IMG/VR virus record: IMGVR_UViG_3300010392_005355
Span: 1-64,000 of that record
Strand: one strand, 5' to 3'
Length of the DNA stretch: 64,000 nucleotides
Origin: a virus
This document shows, piece after piece, positions 7,351 through 14,694 of the stretch; position 1 is the first letter of the stretch, and each line of letters opens with the position of its first letter. A model generated the notes under the pieces. The model searched no databases. It saw only the letters and a list, made by a program, of their open reading frames with translations, and was not told the origin of the DNA. Both the position numbers and the translations under genes were made by a program.

Positions 7351-7961
7351 GCGGCTACTCCTTCGAGGTCTGCGACCGTGTCGGTTACTTCACGGAGGAA
7401 GGCGGCCACCTCTGTTTCGAGTTCGATGATGACGCGCTGGTCACGCGGGACGCGCTTGACGAACAGCGCCAGGTGAGGCGGCAGGCGAGGATCATAGGAG
7501 ACGAAGTCGCACCATTGGCGACCGGTACAGGCCATCTGCCATTGCATCTGCGTCTCGTAGTTGCCCTTGATGGCAGCGCCGCGCAGCGTCTCGATATGCG
7601 TGGCCGTGTTCGGGCACTTGATCTCGATCAGCCCTTCTTCTCCGACGTAACCGTCAGGGCTGGCGCCCGCCATGGCGATGGTCGGATGGTCTACGAATCC
7701 AGCGGCCAAGACATCGCGGCCCGTAAGGAAGGCATAGGCGCCGCGCGCTTCAGGTTCCTTTTCGGTGCCCCAGAGCATTTCCTTGCTGGTGAAGGTCTCT
7801 TCGACCGTCCCGGTCAGGCGTTCACAGACAAGCTGGGCAGCGTAGTTCTTCCGGCTTGCAGCGGGGCCGCTTTTCGTCCTGGCGATGATGTCGGCGATCC
7901 GGCTGGCGGTGGCCTTGCCACAGCGCTGTGCGAACCACTCCGGAGTTCCTTGTTCGATCAT
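7347..7961 (-). CDS. YqaJ/lambda-type recombination exonuclease
   Basis: A 204-aa protein of the YqaJ viral recombinase family (PD-(D/E)XK fold). It has PEWFAQRCGKATASRIADI at the N-terminus, WGTEKEPEARGAYA, and the catalytic arrangement AGASPDGYVG then LIEIKCP (Asp, then E-x-K). It would resect double-stranded ends 5' to 3' to make 3' single strands for the adjacent ERF annealing protein, like lambda Exo/Bet. Typical length for the family. Its stop overlaps the downstream start (ATGA). Confidence 0.93.
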   Translation of the reverse strand: MIEQGTPEWFAQRCGKATASRIADIIARTKSGPAASRKNYAAQLVCERLTGTVEETFTSKEMLWGTEKEPEARGAYAFLTGRDVLAAGFVDHPTIAMAGASPDGYVGEEGLIEIKCPNTATHIETLRGAAIKGNYETQMQWQMACTGRQWCDFVSYDPRLPPHLALFVKRVPRDQRVIIELETEVAAFLREVTDTVADLEGVAA

Positions 7962-8752
7962 TGTTCTGTTTCCTTCTTTTGGTCCGCGAGCTTGCGCTCC
8001 AGCACCGTCTTGAGGTGGGGGAAATTCTTCATCCAGATTTCGGACATTCCTTCGACTTTGGCGTAGGCGAAGAACGCCTTCCGGTCGGATTTGGTTTGCT
8101 TCAGCAGGTCGTCGAGGACGGTCATTTCCTCTGGGCCGACAAGCGGTTCGGTCTGTGGCTTTGCGTTGTTGCCGTCGTCATCGTCAGCATCCGCAATATC
8201 GAAGGCCATCATCTTCATCGTCCGTCGGGCGAACGTGATCGTGGACTTCATTGCCTGAACCGGCGTCTTGTTGGAGTTGCCCTTCATGCCTTCGCCATCC
8301 AGTGGCCAGGGCAGGGTGAATGACTCGGAATGTCCGTCCTTGTGGATCGTGGTGCACGTCACATCGATGTGGTTGGCGCGCTCGCTCGGCACGGCGGTAA
8401 AATCCAACGTGAAGCCGTGAGCTGTGATGACGGGCGTGACAGCCTCATCGATCGCCGCAAGGTCTGCATAATTGGACTTGGTGTGGCTGTTCTTCCGCTT
8501 CTTCAGGACACGCGGGATTTCTGCCTTTGCTGCGACCTTCGCCGCCATGAAGGCCAGCTTTGCATTCTCCTGGCGTTCTTCCTTCGCCATCGCGCGGAGC
8601 CGGTCGATCATGTCGAGTGGCATGCCAGCGAAGACAGCGCGTTCAACGATGCTCGCGTTCTCCGGGAGATACTCGGTCAGATCCTTGCGGGGCGATGGCG
8701 CAGGGACCTCCTCACGCTGAACAATCTCGAAGTCTTCATTTCCATCAGCCAT
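7958..8752 (-). CDS. ERF-family single-strand annealing protein
   Basis: A 264-aa ERF superfamily protein. The core contains HTKSNYADLAAIDEAVTPVI, ITAHGFTLDF and the MKSTITFARRTMKMMAFDIA block that holds ERF family residues. It is followed by an acidic linker (DADDDDGNN) and a helical C-terminus. It anneals complementary single strands, pairing with the exonuclease encoded immediately downstream and the SSB. This set would support genome circularisation and recombination-dependent replication. Confidence 0.93.
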   Translation of the reverse strand: MADGNEDFEIVQREEVPAPSPRKDLTEYLPENASIVERAVFAGMPLDMIDRLRAMAKEERQENAKLAFMAAKVAAKAEIPRVLKKRKNSHTKSNYADLAAIDEAVTPVITAHGFTLDFTAVPSERANHIDVTCTTIHKDGHSESFTLPWPLDGEGMKGNSNKTPVQAMKSTITFARRTMKMMAFDIADADDDDGNNAKPQTEPLVGPEEMTVLDDLLKQTKSDRKAFFAYAKVEGMSEIWMKNFPHLKTVLERKLADQKKETEQ

Positions 8753-8990
8753 GGGCTGCCTCCTTTTCCTGTTGCTTCAGCCACTCATTGCGGCCGCCTG
8801 CGATATCAAATCCGGTCTTCTGCCCGTTGAGGGCGCGTTGGAGATCGCGGGCCATCTTGCGTCTCGCCTTGGCCCGGTCGGGTTCGCCAGCGACCGTGAG
8901 CCGGATGGCTTCGAGGCGAAGCATTGCGACGGCCTTCCTGCCTTCGTAGTCGAGGCGTTCGCGGTCGCGTTTTGAGCGGGGGCGGATCAT
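8745..8990 (-). CDS. Hypothetical basic phage protein
   Basis: An 81-aa Arg/Lys-rich helical protein (MIRPRSKRDRERLDYEGRKA) with no recognised family. It overlaps both neighbours by a few bases. The high positive charge suggests DNA binding, but this is inference. Confidence 0.65.
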   Translation of the reverse strand: MIRPRSKRDRERLDYEGRKAVAMLRLEAIRLTVAGEPDRAKARRKMARDLQRALNGQKTGFDIAGGRNEWLKQQEKEAAHG

Positions 8991-9601
8991 GGGTGCATGT
9001 CCCCGTACATTTTGATGTCGCGGGCCATGCAGAACTGGCGGCGCAGTTCCCCATACCGAACGAGAAACAGCGTTGCGGCATCGACAGGCGTCAGCGGATC
9101 AATGGTTTGCTTCAGCGGAGGGTACTTGCTGAGACCGTTCCACTCGTCCTGCGAGCCGCTTGTCAGGTCGCGCTGCTCAGTCCGCAGAAGACGAAGATCT
9201 GCCCGCTTGATTTCCGGGTGCGAGATGTCCTCCAGCGTGAGGCCGAACCGCGCACACACTGCTTCCTCAACGCGCTTTTCCACCACCTTGTAGTCGGGCA
9301 GCAATTGCTTCAGTGGGCCGACAATATCGCCGATATAGGCCTCAGCTGCATCGTGCATCAACGCCGCGAATTTGAGGCCGGGCGGCACGATCTCGCTGAC
9401 CAGAACCGAGTGTTGGGCTACGCTGTAGAAATTCAGGCACTGGCCACCGAAGCGGCAGGTGTGGGACAGGCCCTGCGCGATATCTTCAATATGGATTGAG
9501 GATAGCTTCGGTTCGATGAAGTCGAAATACTGTCCAGTCTTGCAGATGATGGTAGCGCCGACGACGCCGGGCTTTGACTTCAGTTGCTGTGCGGTGGTCA
9601 T
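8987..9601 (-). CDS. HD-domain phosphohydrolase
   Basis: A 204-aa HD-domain protein of the YfbR/metal-dependent nucleotidase type. A first histidine (H64, SVAQHSVLVSE), the HD pair (H83-D84, ALMHDAAEAYIGDI) and a later Asp are in the expected order for a divalent-metal site. Related phage enzymes dephosphorylate deoxynucleoside monophosphates or phosphonucleotides, adjusting nucleotide pools during infection. The exact substrate is unknown. Confidence 0.87.
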   Translation of the reverse strand: MTTAQQLKSKPGVVGATIICKTGQYFDFIEPKLSSIHIEDIAQGLSHTCRFGGQCLNFYSVAQHSVLVSEIVPPGLKFAALMHDAAEAYIGDIVGPLKQLLPDYKVVEKRVEEAVCARFGLTLEDISHPEIKRADLRLLRTEQRDLTSGSQDEWNGLSKYPPLKQTIDPLTPVDAATLFLVRYGELRRQFCMARDIKMYGDMHP

Positions 9602-9834
9602 TGTCCATTCTCCATCTGCCGGAGGATCGACTCTTCAGTCAGCTCCTCCGGCAGTCTCTCTGCGAACGCTTGGTTCATGATGGCTTGAGCTTCAGAAGCA
9701 CCAGGCAGGCCTGCCACGATGTGAGTGACGGCCATGCCTGCAGCCGCTTCAAGCTTGCGGATCGCATCGTCGCGGTTCGTCTCTTCGATGCGGGCTCTGC
9801 GCTCGGCCATGAAGTCGATGACGAAGTCGGTCAT
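9598..9834 (-). CDS. Small phage protein, first of a paralogous pair
   Basis: A 78-aa protein. It shares a plan with the product of 11577-11810: an N-terminal MT(D/N) segment with an RRAR cluster, then an Ala-rich helix, then GLPGA-EA-AI and a Glu-rich C-terminal helix. Function unknown. It is coupled by ATGA overlaps to genes on both sides. Confidence 0.65.
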   Translation of the reverse strand: MTDFVIDFMAERRARIEETNRDDAIRKLEAAAGMAVTHIVAGLPGASEAQAIMNQAFAERLPEELTEESILRQMENGQ

Positions 9835-10028
9835 TGCACCAGCCCCCAGACAGCCCCGATGGTAAGCGATGCAAAGATCGCCGCCCCGAGGGAGAGACCA
9901 GCGCCGGCGGTTCGATTGCCCTCCTCAGAATAGAGGTAGGCCAGCACCGCCCAGACGGTCGTCATGTACCCGCCAGCGAGGCCGATGATGATGATCGCCG
10001 TCCATGTGAAGAACGCTTCCGGTGTCAT
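9831..10028 (-). CDS. Small two-helix membrane protein
   Basis: A 65-aa protein with two predicted membrane helices (about residues 7-31 and 43-63), separated by a short polar loop YSEEGNRTAG. No signal peptide and no family recognised. Early-operon location argues against a holin; membrane-active host takeover or superinfection exclusion are possible. Confidence 0.7.
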   Translation of the reverse strand: MTPEAFFTWTAIIIIGLAGGYMTTVWAVLAYLYSEEGNRTAGAGLSLGAAIFASLTIGAVWGLVQ

Positions 10029-10498
10029 GCCGCCTGCTCCTCTGTCTGCTGGACCGGGAAGCGGAACATGTTGGGGCAGGTGCCGGTATGCATGTCCGGC
10101 TTGCGCAGGCCGAATTCGGACTCCACGACGACGCCGTTCTTCAGTTCGATGAAGCGTGTGCCATCGCTGTGAACGCGGCCCCGCGCGTACTCAGGACGTG
10201 TCTCCACGCTCTCCGTCACGATGAAGGCGCGCCATGGATTGCCACCGCCTTTGCGCTGCAGGAAGAGATCGCCCGCGCGAATGTCGGTGCGGTGACCAAG
10301 TTCGGAAATCTCGTAGGCCTGCAGGCGCACGGTCCACGCGCCGACCTGGTCCCGGTGCTCTTCAAGGAAGGAGCTGCGCTCAATCGGGATGCCGAGCCGG
10401 AGCAGGTAGCCTTCGAGGAAGGCCTTGTTGCTGGCGTAGCGCTTGCCGATGAGGGTGCGGGCAATGTCTGCCGGGTGGGTTGCTGTGTCGAAGGCCAT
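10025..10498 (-). CDS. Hypothetical phage protein
   Basis: A 157-aa protein starting MAFDTATHPADIARTLIGKR. It is mixed alpha/beta with conserved-looking GDLFLQRKGGGNPWRAF and a C-terminal CPNMFRFP. An upstream extension in frame is rejected because its composition is poor and the ATG at 10498 overlaps the preceding stop. No known family. Confidence 0.65.
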   Translation of the reverse strand: MAFDTATHPADIARTLIGKRYASNKAFLEGYLLRLGIPIERSSFLEEHRDQVGAWTVRLQAYEISELGHRTDIRAGDLFLQRKGGGNPWRAFIVTESVETRPEYARGRVHSDGTRFIELKNGVVVESEFGLRKPDMHTGTCPNMFRFPVQQTEEQAA

Positions 10499-10800
10499 CA
10501 GTCGTCCCCCTCTTCGCCATAGGGATTGGTATCGAGTTCGGCGGCGGTCATTTTCACCGCGAGGTCCGTGGAAGCCGTGACGAGGCCGAAGGGCACAGGC
10601 GGTTGAATGCCGCGCGCTTTGTGCCGCTCCTCCCACCGCGCATGGCGCTCGCGGTCGACATCTGCGAAGTCGCGCCGCCAGAGCCAGAAGCATCCCGGCG
10701 TAGAGCTTGTTTCCTTCCACCCATGGGCGCGAAGGTAGGATGTCCGGAGGCTGTTGAGCTCGCTCTCGGCTTCCGCGATCTGGTGAAAGTGAACGGCCAT
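10498..10800 (-). CDS. Hypothetical phage protein
   Basis: A 100-aa protein with an aromatic segment (CFWLWRRDFADVDRERHAR). No recognised domain. The ATG at 10800 overlaps the preceding stop by one base, consistent with the coupled early operon. Confidence 0.62.
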   Translation of the reverse strand: MAVHFHQIAEAESELNSLRTSYLRAHGWKETSSTPGCFWLWRRDFADVDRERHARWEERHKARGIQPPVPFGLVTASTDLAVKMTAAELDTNPYGEEGDD

Positions 10801-11297
10801 CACGCGACCTCCAGATTGCAGGCGCCGGTGAACTCGACCTCGAACGGCTTGCCGTCGCTCATCTCATTGGCGAGCTGGGCAGCGCGCTCATGGATTGCGG
10901 TGATGCATTCCTGCGTGAAGCCGTCCATGCGAAGGGCACGGTCAGTGACGACGCCATCCGTGTGCTTGATCCGGATGATGGCTAGAGCCAGACGCTCGAT
11001 GTCCGTGCCGAACATATCTTCCTTGTAGGCCTTAATGTCAGCGAGAACCTGATCGCAGAGGGCGTCGAAGTCGGTGCCTTCGTGCCGGGAGCCCCAATCC
11101 GGTCGGCCATCGGCCCGGAATTTCGTTTCGAAATCAGAGTGAATGTAGATGTCACCATCATGGTTGAGCGCCGAGAAGACGCTGACATATGCATTGGGGC
11201 GGCAGTCACGCATCGCCGCTTCAATCTCTTTCTCCCGCATCCGTTTGTGCTCAAGCGCGGCACGGATCATTTCTGATGTTAGTTCAATGTCAGCCAT
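10800..11297 (-). CDS. Hypothetical phage protein
   Basis: A 165-aa protein. A helical N-terminus (LTSEMIRAALEHKRMREKEI) precedes a beta-rich middle (YVSVFSALNHDGDIYIHSDF) and a helical end. I do not recognise it. Overlaps of one base at both ends tie it to its neighbours. Confidence 0.65.
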   Translation of the reverse strand: MADIELTSEMIRAALEHKRMREKEIEAAMRDCRPNAYVSVFSALNHDGDIYIHSDFETKFRADGRPDWGSRHEGTDFDALCDQVLADIKAYKEDMFGTDIERLALAIIRIKHTDGVVTDRALRMDGFTQECITAIHERAAQLANEMSDGKPFEVEFTGACNLEVA

Positions 11298-11584
11298 CAC
11301 GCGGCCCTTTCCAAATCGATTGCGTAAAGTTCTGCAGCCACTGCTGCGCGATACTGCCCATCCAGCCGTGCATGGAAGAATCGGGCGAGTTCCAAATCCT
11401 CATCAGAGACCGGAGCACCACGCTCTCGGGCCAGTTCCAGCTGGTCACGGTGGACGCGCTGGAATTCAAGCGACTGCTTTGCCCAGCGGAGGCGTTCTGC
11501 CGCTTCATTACCCTCGTGGGCTGCACGGGTGACAGGATCATTGATCCGGTCGCGGGTGGCTGTGTGGTGGAAGAGGTCAAACAT
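11297..11584 (-). CDS. Hypothetical phage protein
   Basis: A 95-aa helical protein (MFDLFHHTATRDRINDPVTR). The start at 11584 overlaps the preceding gene's end by 8 bp. The longer upstream frame is rejected because it is antisense-like and Trp/Pro-rich. No family recognised. Confidence 0.62.
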   Translation of the reverse strand: MFDLFHHTATRDRINDPVTRAAHEGNEAAERLRWAKQSLEFQRVHRDQLELARERGAPVSDEDLELARFFHARLDGQYRAAVAAELYAIDLERAA

Positions 11585-11810
11585 TGGAGCCTCCCTTGAT
11601 AATATCGAATATCGCATCTTCCGTGAGGTGATTTTCCTCGCCCAGAGCGCGGTCACAAATGGCGCGGGCTTCATCTGCACCGGGAAGGCCCTCAGAGATG
11701 CTGGCGGCCACGGCAGATGCCACCAGACGCAGCTGAGTGCGGGCCTTTGTGGCACGCTGCTGCTCCTCACGGGCGCGGCGCTTGGCGGCGTAGTCGATGA
11801 TGTTGGTCAT
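11577..11810 (-). CDS. Small phage protein, second of a paralogous pair
   Basis: A 77-aa protein (MTNIIDYAAKRRAREEQQRA). It has the same layout as the product of 9598-9834, including the GLPGADEARAI motif and acidic end. It is second in the leftward operon. Function unknown; a small helical adaptor is a reasonable guess only. Confidence 0.65.
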   Translation of the reverse strand: MTNIIDYAAKRRAREEQQRATKARTQLRLVASAVAASISEGLPGADEARAICDRALGEENHLTEDAIFDIIKGGSNV

Positions 11811-12145
11811 GCTGCGGCTCCGCGCGCCCGCTTGGCGTCGTCTTCAAGGGCGGAGAAGCGGGCAGACCCGTCACGCAGTCCGGCGTGATACTGGAAGGTG
11901 TCCAGCCTTTCGCCTTCGAGGGCCTCCGCAAGGCGTTCGTAAAATGCTTCGGTGAAGCTCTCTTCGAGATATTCGACCTCGCGCCACATGATGGGGAAAT
12001 CAAAGTCCTGCTCCATGCTGGCGAGCGCCATCTCAATGGCCCGGCCAATGCGGCGGCCATGATCGTAGGAACGCTGCGCCGCTTTATCGCGGGCCTCACG
12101 TTCGCGCACTTCAGCCATCCTGCAGTCTGGGGTGTTGGTCAGCAT
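11807..12145 (-). CDS. First gene of the leftward early operon
   Basis: A 112-aa helical, charged protein (MLTNTPDCRMAEVREREARD). It is preceded by a good ribosome-binding site (AGAGGA, about 8 nt from the ATG) and lies 49 bp downstream of the -35 element of the left promoter. It is expected to be the first protein made from this arm on induction. No recognised family. Confidence 0.7.
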   Translation of the reverse strand: MLTNTPDCRMAEVREREARDKAAQRSYDHGRRIGRAIEMALASMEQDFDFPIMWREVEYLEESFTEAFYERLAEALEGERLDTFQYHAGLRDGSARFSALEDDAKRARGAAA

Positions 12146-12240
12146 GTCTTGTTTCCTCTTCGATGAGGAAACAATGCATTATGCATTATGCGTAGTCAAC
12201 AGATAATTCTGCAAAACGCATAATATTCGCTTTTGTGAAA
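12146..12240 (-). promoter_or_regulatory. Left early promoter with repressor-type repeats
   Basis: On the minus strand a TTGACT -35 element (12199-12194) is followed, 17 bp on, by CATTGT (12176-12171), a weak -10. The spacer and flanks contain overlapping GCATAAT/ATTATGC units (12174-12193). There is also a distal copy CAAAACGCATAAT (12212-12224) that is the exact reverse complement of the 13-mer at 13576-13588. This mirror arrangement around the repressor gene is what CI/Cro operators OL and OR look like. Operator function is inferred. Confidence 0.65.
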
Positions 12241-12290
12241 GCTATTCGCCTTGCGCGATTTGCGAATTCAGAATCGTCAGGGAGCTTGGG

Positions 12291-12857
12291 TTATTGGGCT
12301 TCAGATGGCTCAGACGCCATGCATTGCTCCACCCAATTAGAAGCCTTTCTTGCGCCAGTCATATCGATAACAAAGGTTTCATCGAACGGCTTGGCACCCA
12401 ATAAAGACATGCGTTGGCCCGCCAAGTGAAATTCAACTTTTGCGCCGTCATAATTTACCCAGTTGGCTGAACGGAAATTGTATTGCTCGAAGAACCTTGC
12501 CCCAGAGGCGCGATACTCCTTAGCTGCTGAGGGATCGCCAGAGGTATACACGTTGGAAATTGTTCTGGACCTGACTTTCAATATTGAAACGTAGGGAGCG
12601 GGATTATCAAAAATCCCGTAGAGCGCAGGGGTAGGTATTTCGCCAGGGTCATCAGACTTTATCGCGTTGCAGACGCGTCCTGATGCGATTTCAATCTGCC
12701 AAAGGTGCCAACCCTCTACCTCCCCCCAGTGCGTGGAGTAACTGCCTGGAGAGTGCTCTCTTTCTTCCCCGTAAAGCCAGCCTTCAGGTTCGGCAAATGC
12801 GCTCAAGTGAAAACAGCTGAGCGATATTAATAGCGCTGCAGGGGGTAAAACCCTCAT
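12291..12857 (-). CDS. Secreted protein coupled to the repressor (lysogenic conversion candidate)
   Basis: A 188-aa protein with a clear Sec signal peptide (hydrophobic residues about 4-19, cleavage likely after AFA). The mature part is unrecognised and has two cysteines (VCNAIK and EQCMAS) that could form a disulfide. Its ATG at 12857 overlaps the CI repressor's stop as ATGA, so it should be co-expressed with the repressor in lysogens. That placement is typical of phage cargo that changes the lysogen's envelope or excludes other phages. Function itself is unknown. Confidence 0.78.
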   Translation of the reverse strand: MRVLPPAALLISLSCFHLSAFAEPEGWLYGEEREHSPGSYSTHWGEVEGWHLWQIEIASGRVCNAIKSDDPGEIPTPALYGIFDNPAPYVSILKVRSRTISNVYTSGDPSAAKEYRASGARFFEQYNFRSANWVNYDGAKVEFHLAGQRMSLLGAKPFDETFVIDMTGARKASNWVEQCMASEPSEAQ

Positions 12858-13507
12858 CCCAAGACCCTCCCAATCCAAATCACCCGCCCTAGAACTTCCA
12901 TACGCTCGGCATCGGTCACCGTCATTGTTTCATAAGCGGAATTGTCGGACTTCACGATAATATGCCGCGTCTGCAGATCGACTTGGCACCGCTTCACAAG
13001 CAAATCATCTTCTAAAGCGATAATGTAGATGCCGTCGCGGCCGACCTTGCGAATAGATCTATCGACAAGAACTTGATCGGCATTTGCTAGCGTTGGCTCC
13101 ATGCTGTCACCAGCAACACGAATCACGGCCAAATTCTCCTCTGCTGTTCGCGTAATTCTGCCAAGCTCCTGTTGCCTATAAGGCTGGTATCCAATTGGTT
13201 CGCCGTCTTCAGCCATCGCGCCAGGGCCCGCACTGGCTCTAATGTCGTAGATCGGAATGGTGGTAATAGCTTCCCGATGCGATGGCTTCAAAGCGGTCTG
13301 CGCACCCGTCAGCAACCATTCAATTGGCACCCGAAACGCCGTGGCGTAGCGCTTGAGAGAGTCGGCTTTGACTCCCCTCGATCCATTCTCGTGGCCTGCA
13401 TATGTGGCATATTTGAACCCAAATGCTTCGCATGCCTCCATTACGGTTTCGTACCCCGCATTGATGCGGGCTTCTCTCAATCGTGCTGCTATTGCGGAAT
13501 CAGTCAT
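12854..13507 (-). CDS. CI-type repressor with S24 autoprotease
   Basis: A 217-aa protein. An XRE-type helix-turn-helix (about 6-62) is followed by a LexA/CI S24 peptidase domain with Ser135 (GDSMEPTL), Lys172 (LLVKR) and a candidate Ala93-Gly94 cleavage site (ASAGPG). RecA-stimulated self-cleavage on DNA damage would induce the prophage. It is divergent from the Cro-like gene, with operator-like repeats in the 71-bp gap. The downstream secreted-protein gene is translationally coupled to it. Confidence 0.94.
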   Translation of the reverse strand: MTDSAIAARLREARINAGYETVMEACEAFGFKYATYAGHENGSRGVKADSLKRYATAFRVPIEWLLTGAQTALKPSHREAITTIPIYDIRASAGPGAMAEDGEPIGYQPYRQQELGRITRTAEENLAVIRVAGDSMEPTLANADQVLVDRSIRKVGRDGIYIIALEDDLLVKRCQVDLQTRHIIVKSDNSAYETMTVTDAERMEVLGRVIWIGRVLG

Positions 13508-13588
13508 ACCTAATCAGTAGCGCGTTGTATTATGCATTAGGCATTGACTTTGCAGAATGCATAACGCATAGCGGTATTATGCGTTTTG
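13508..13588 (+). promoter_or_regulatory. Right early promoter/operator, overlapping a leaderless start
   Basis: TTGACT (13544-13549), a 17-bp spacer and CATAGC (13567-13572) form a promoter whose +1 would fall about 7 bp later, at the ATG of the Cro-like gene (13579). No ribosome-binding site precedes that ATG. ATTATGC-type units occur at 13529-13535, 13556-13570 and 13576-13588. The last overlaps the start codon and is the inverted match of the left-arm copy. A repressor bound there would block both transcription start and initiation. Confidence 0.62.
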
Positions 13589-13860
13589 TGAAAGACATCT
13601 TCCAGGCATTTGGTGGGAACAGCGAGATCGCTGAAATCACGGGCGAGAAATACCCGACGGTTTCCAGCTGGCTTCTTCGCTGCAGTATTCCGCCCAAGCA
13701 CTGGGGCGCTCTCGTGGAGGCCGCATCGGCACGCGGGATCGATCTTGATTTCGCCGGGCTTGCCCAAATCGCCGCCAACCGCGCGAAGGAGAAGGCCCTC
13801 CGGTCGAAGGAGGCGCGAGCGGCACAAAGCGCGCGCGTCAGACCGGAGCCAGCCCAATGA
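13579..13860 (+). CDS. Cro-like repressor
   Basis: A 93-aa protein. The core MRFVKDIFQAFGGNSEIAEI, then TVSSWLLRCSIPPKHWGALV, is the Cro-type HTH found opposite CI genes in alphaproteobacterial phages (first helix with FGG, recognition helix then IPxxxW). The Arg/Lys-rich tail could add DNA affinity. The start is set by the homologous N-terminus; the absence of a Shine-Dalgarno sequence suggests leaderless translation. It probably represses the CI promoter and turns down early transcription. Confidence 0.82.
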   Translation: MRFVKDIFQAFGGNSEIAEITGEKYPTVSSWLLRCSIPPKHWGALVEAASARGIDLDFAGLAQIAANRAKEKALRSKEARAAQSARVRPEPAQ

Positions 13861-13916
13861 CTCCGGCCGACCGCATCCATTGTTCGTGCGCTTCGTGCGC
13901 AACGTCGAAAACGGCC

Positions 13917-14114
13917 TCAGCATCCGTCCCCCCTTATGCTGCGCGCCGGAGCAGGGCGGGCATTGCGTCCCCCACCCAGCCTGTCCGCCCTGCTCAATCT
14001 TTCCATCTGCTCGGCAAGGTCGATCTTGCGCCGTGCGCTGACGATGAGAAACGAGGCCGCCGCCAGCAAGTGGTCAACCTCGTTTCTCAGTTCTTCCGGT
14101 CTGTTGTGTTGCAT
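13917..14114 (-). CDS. Possible small minus-strand gene
   Basis: A 65-aa reading frame beginning MQHNRPEELRNEVDHLLAAA, helical with plausible composition. It lies in a 300-bp stretch that otherwise holds only a poor plus-strand frame (13857-14159, Ser/Ala/Pro/Cys-rich, coupled to the Cro-like stop). It starts with the same 11 bases, ATGCAACACAA, as the divergent gene at 14163. AGGAGG lies upstream but 13 nt or more from the ATG. Either strand could be right; I favour the minus frame modestly. Confidence 0.4.
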   Translation of the reverse strand: MQHNRPEELRNEVDHLLAAASFLIVSARRKIDLAEQMERLSRADRLGGGRNARPAPARSIRGDGC

Positions 14115-14162
14115 CTATTGCGCAAAGCCTCCTTTCCGAAACGGATATGGAGCGAATGAGCC

Positions 14163-14561
14163 ATGCAACACAATGCAGAAGATTACCAAAAATTGTCACT
14201 GGGCGAGCGGGTTCGGAAGCTCCTGCGCCAGCGATATGGGCCGAACGCCGCGAAGAAACTGGCATCCCTGACCGGGGTCGACCTTCGAACGGCCAATGGG
14301 TGGGTAACCGAGGGCAGGGAGCCGCGTGGGGCGGCCCTGCTGAAAATCATCGCGGATATGGGCCGCGACGGACTTCTGGCGCTGTTTTCGCCGGAGGTCG
14401 AGGAACATGAAGAGCGCCTGCGGAGGAAAATCAGTGAGCACACGAACGAGGTTGCGCGCCTTAAAGCGCAGCTGGCAGGCGGGGAGCCTGTCCCTGCAGG
14501 TCTGGTGGCTCAGAGCCCTGATCCGTCTCCGGAGCACGCGCATCTGGCGCAGCATGGTTAA
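14163..14561 (+). CDS. CII-like HTH regulator
   Basis: A 132-aa protein. A helix-turn-helix (RVRKLLRQRYGPNAAKKLAS, then TGVDLRTANGWVTEGREPRG) is followed by a coiled-coil segment (EEHEERLRRKISEHTNEVAR). It occupies the position of cII in the right early operon. It may activate lysogeny promoters or regulate replication genes. The assignment to CII is by place and size, not by specific similarity. Confidence 0.72.
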   Translation: MQHNAEDYQKLSLGERVRKLLRQRYGPNAAKKLASLTGVDLRTANGWVTEGREPRGAALLKIIADMGRDGLLALFSPEVEEHEERLRRKISEHTNEVARLKAQLAGGEPVPAGLVAQSPDPSPEHAHLAQHG

Positions 14562-14694
14562 TCCGGCTGCTGCAAAGCGCTGGGAACCCCTGACGATCAT
14601 TCCCGGCGCGGCCCTGAGCTGGGGCCTGATCGCGTTGATGGTGTGGGCCTGCTTCATGCTGGGCCGGACGGTTGCAGGCGAGGTGGCGAGATGA
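14554..14694 (+). CDS. 46-aa single-pass membrane protein
   Basis: Encodes MVNPAAAKRWEPLTIIPGAA followed by a hydrophobic helix (about residues 16-38) and a short basic end. Its ATG overlaps the stop of the preceding gene by 8 bp, and its own stop overlaps the next start as ATGA, so it is read in the operon. No family recognised. Confidence 0.6.
   Translation: MVNPAAAKRWEPLTIIPGAALSWGLIALMVWACFMLGRTVAGEVAR

Noticed and set aside
13857-14159. A 100-codon plus-strand frame after the Cro-like gene
   Set aside because: It overlaps the Cro stop as ATGA, but its Ser/Ala/Cys/Pro-rich sequence looks non-coding, and the opposite frame is more protein-like. It cannot be excluded fully.
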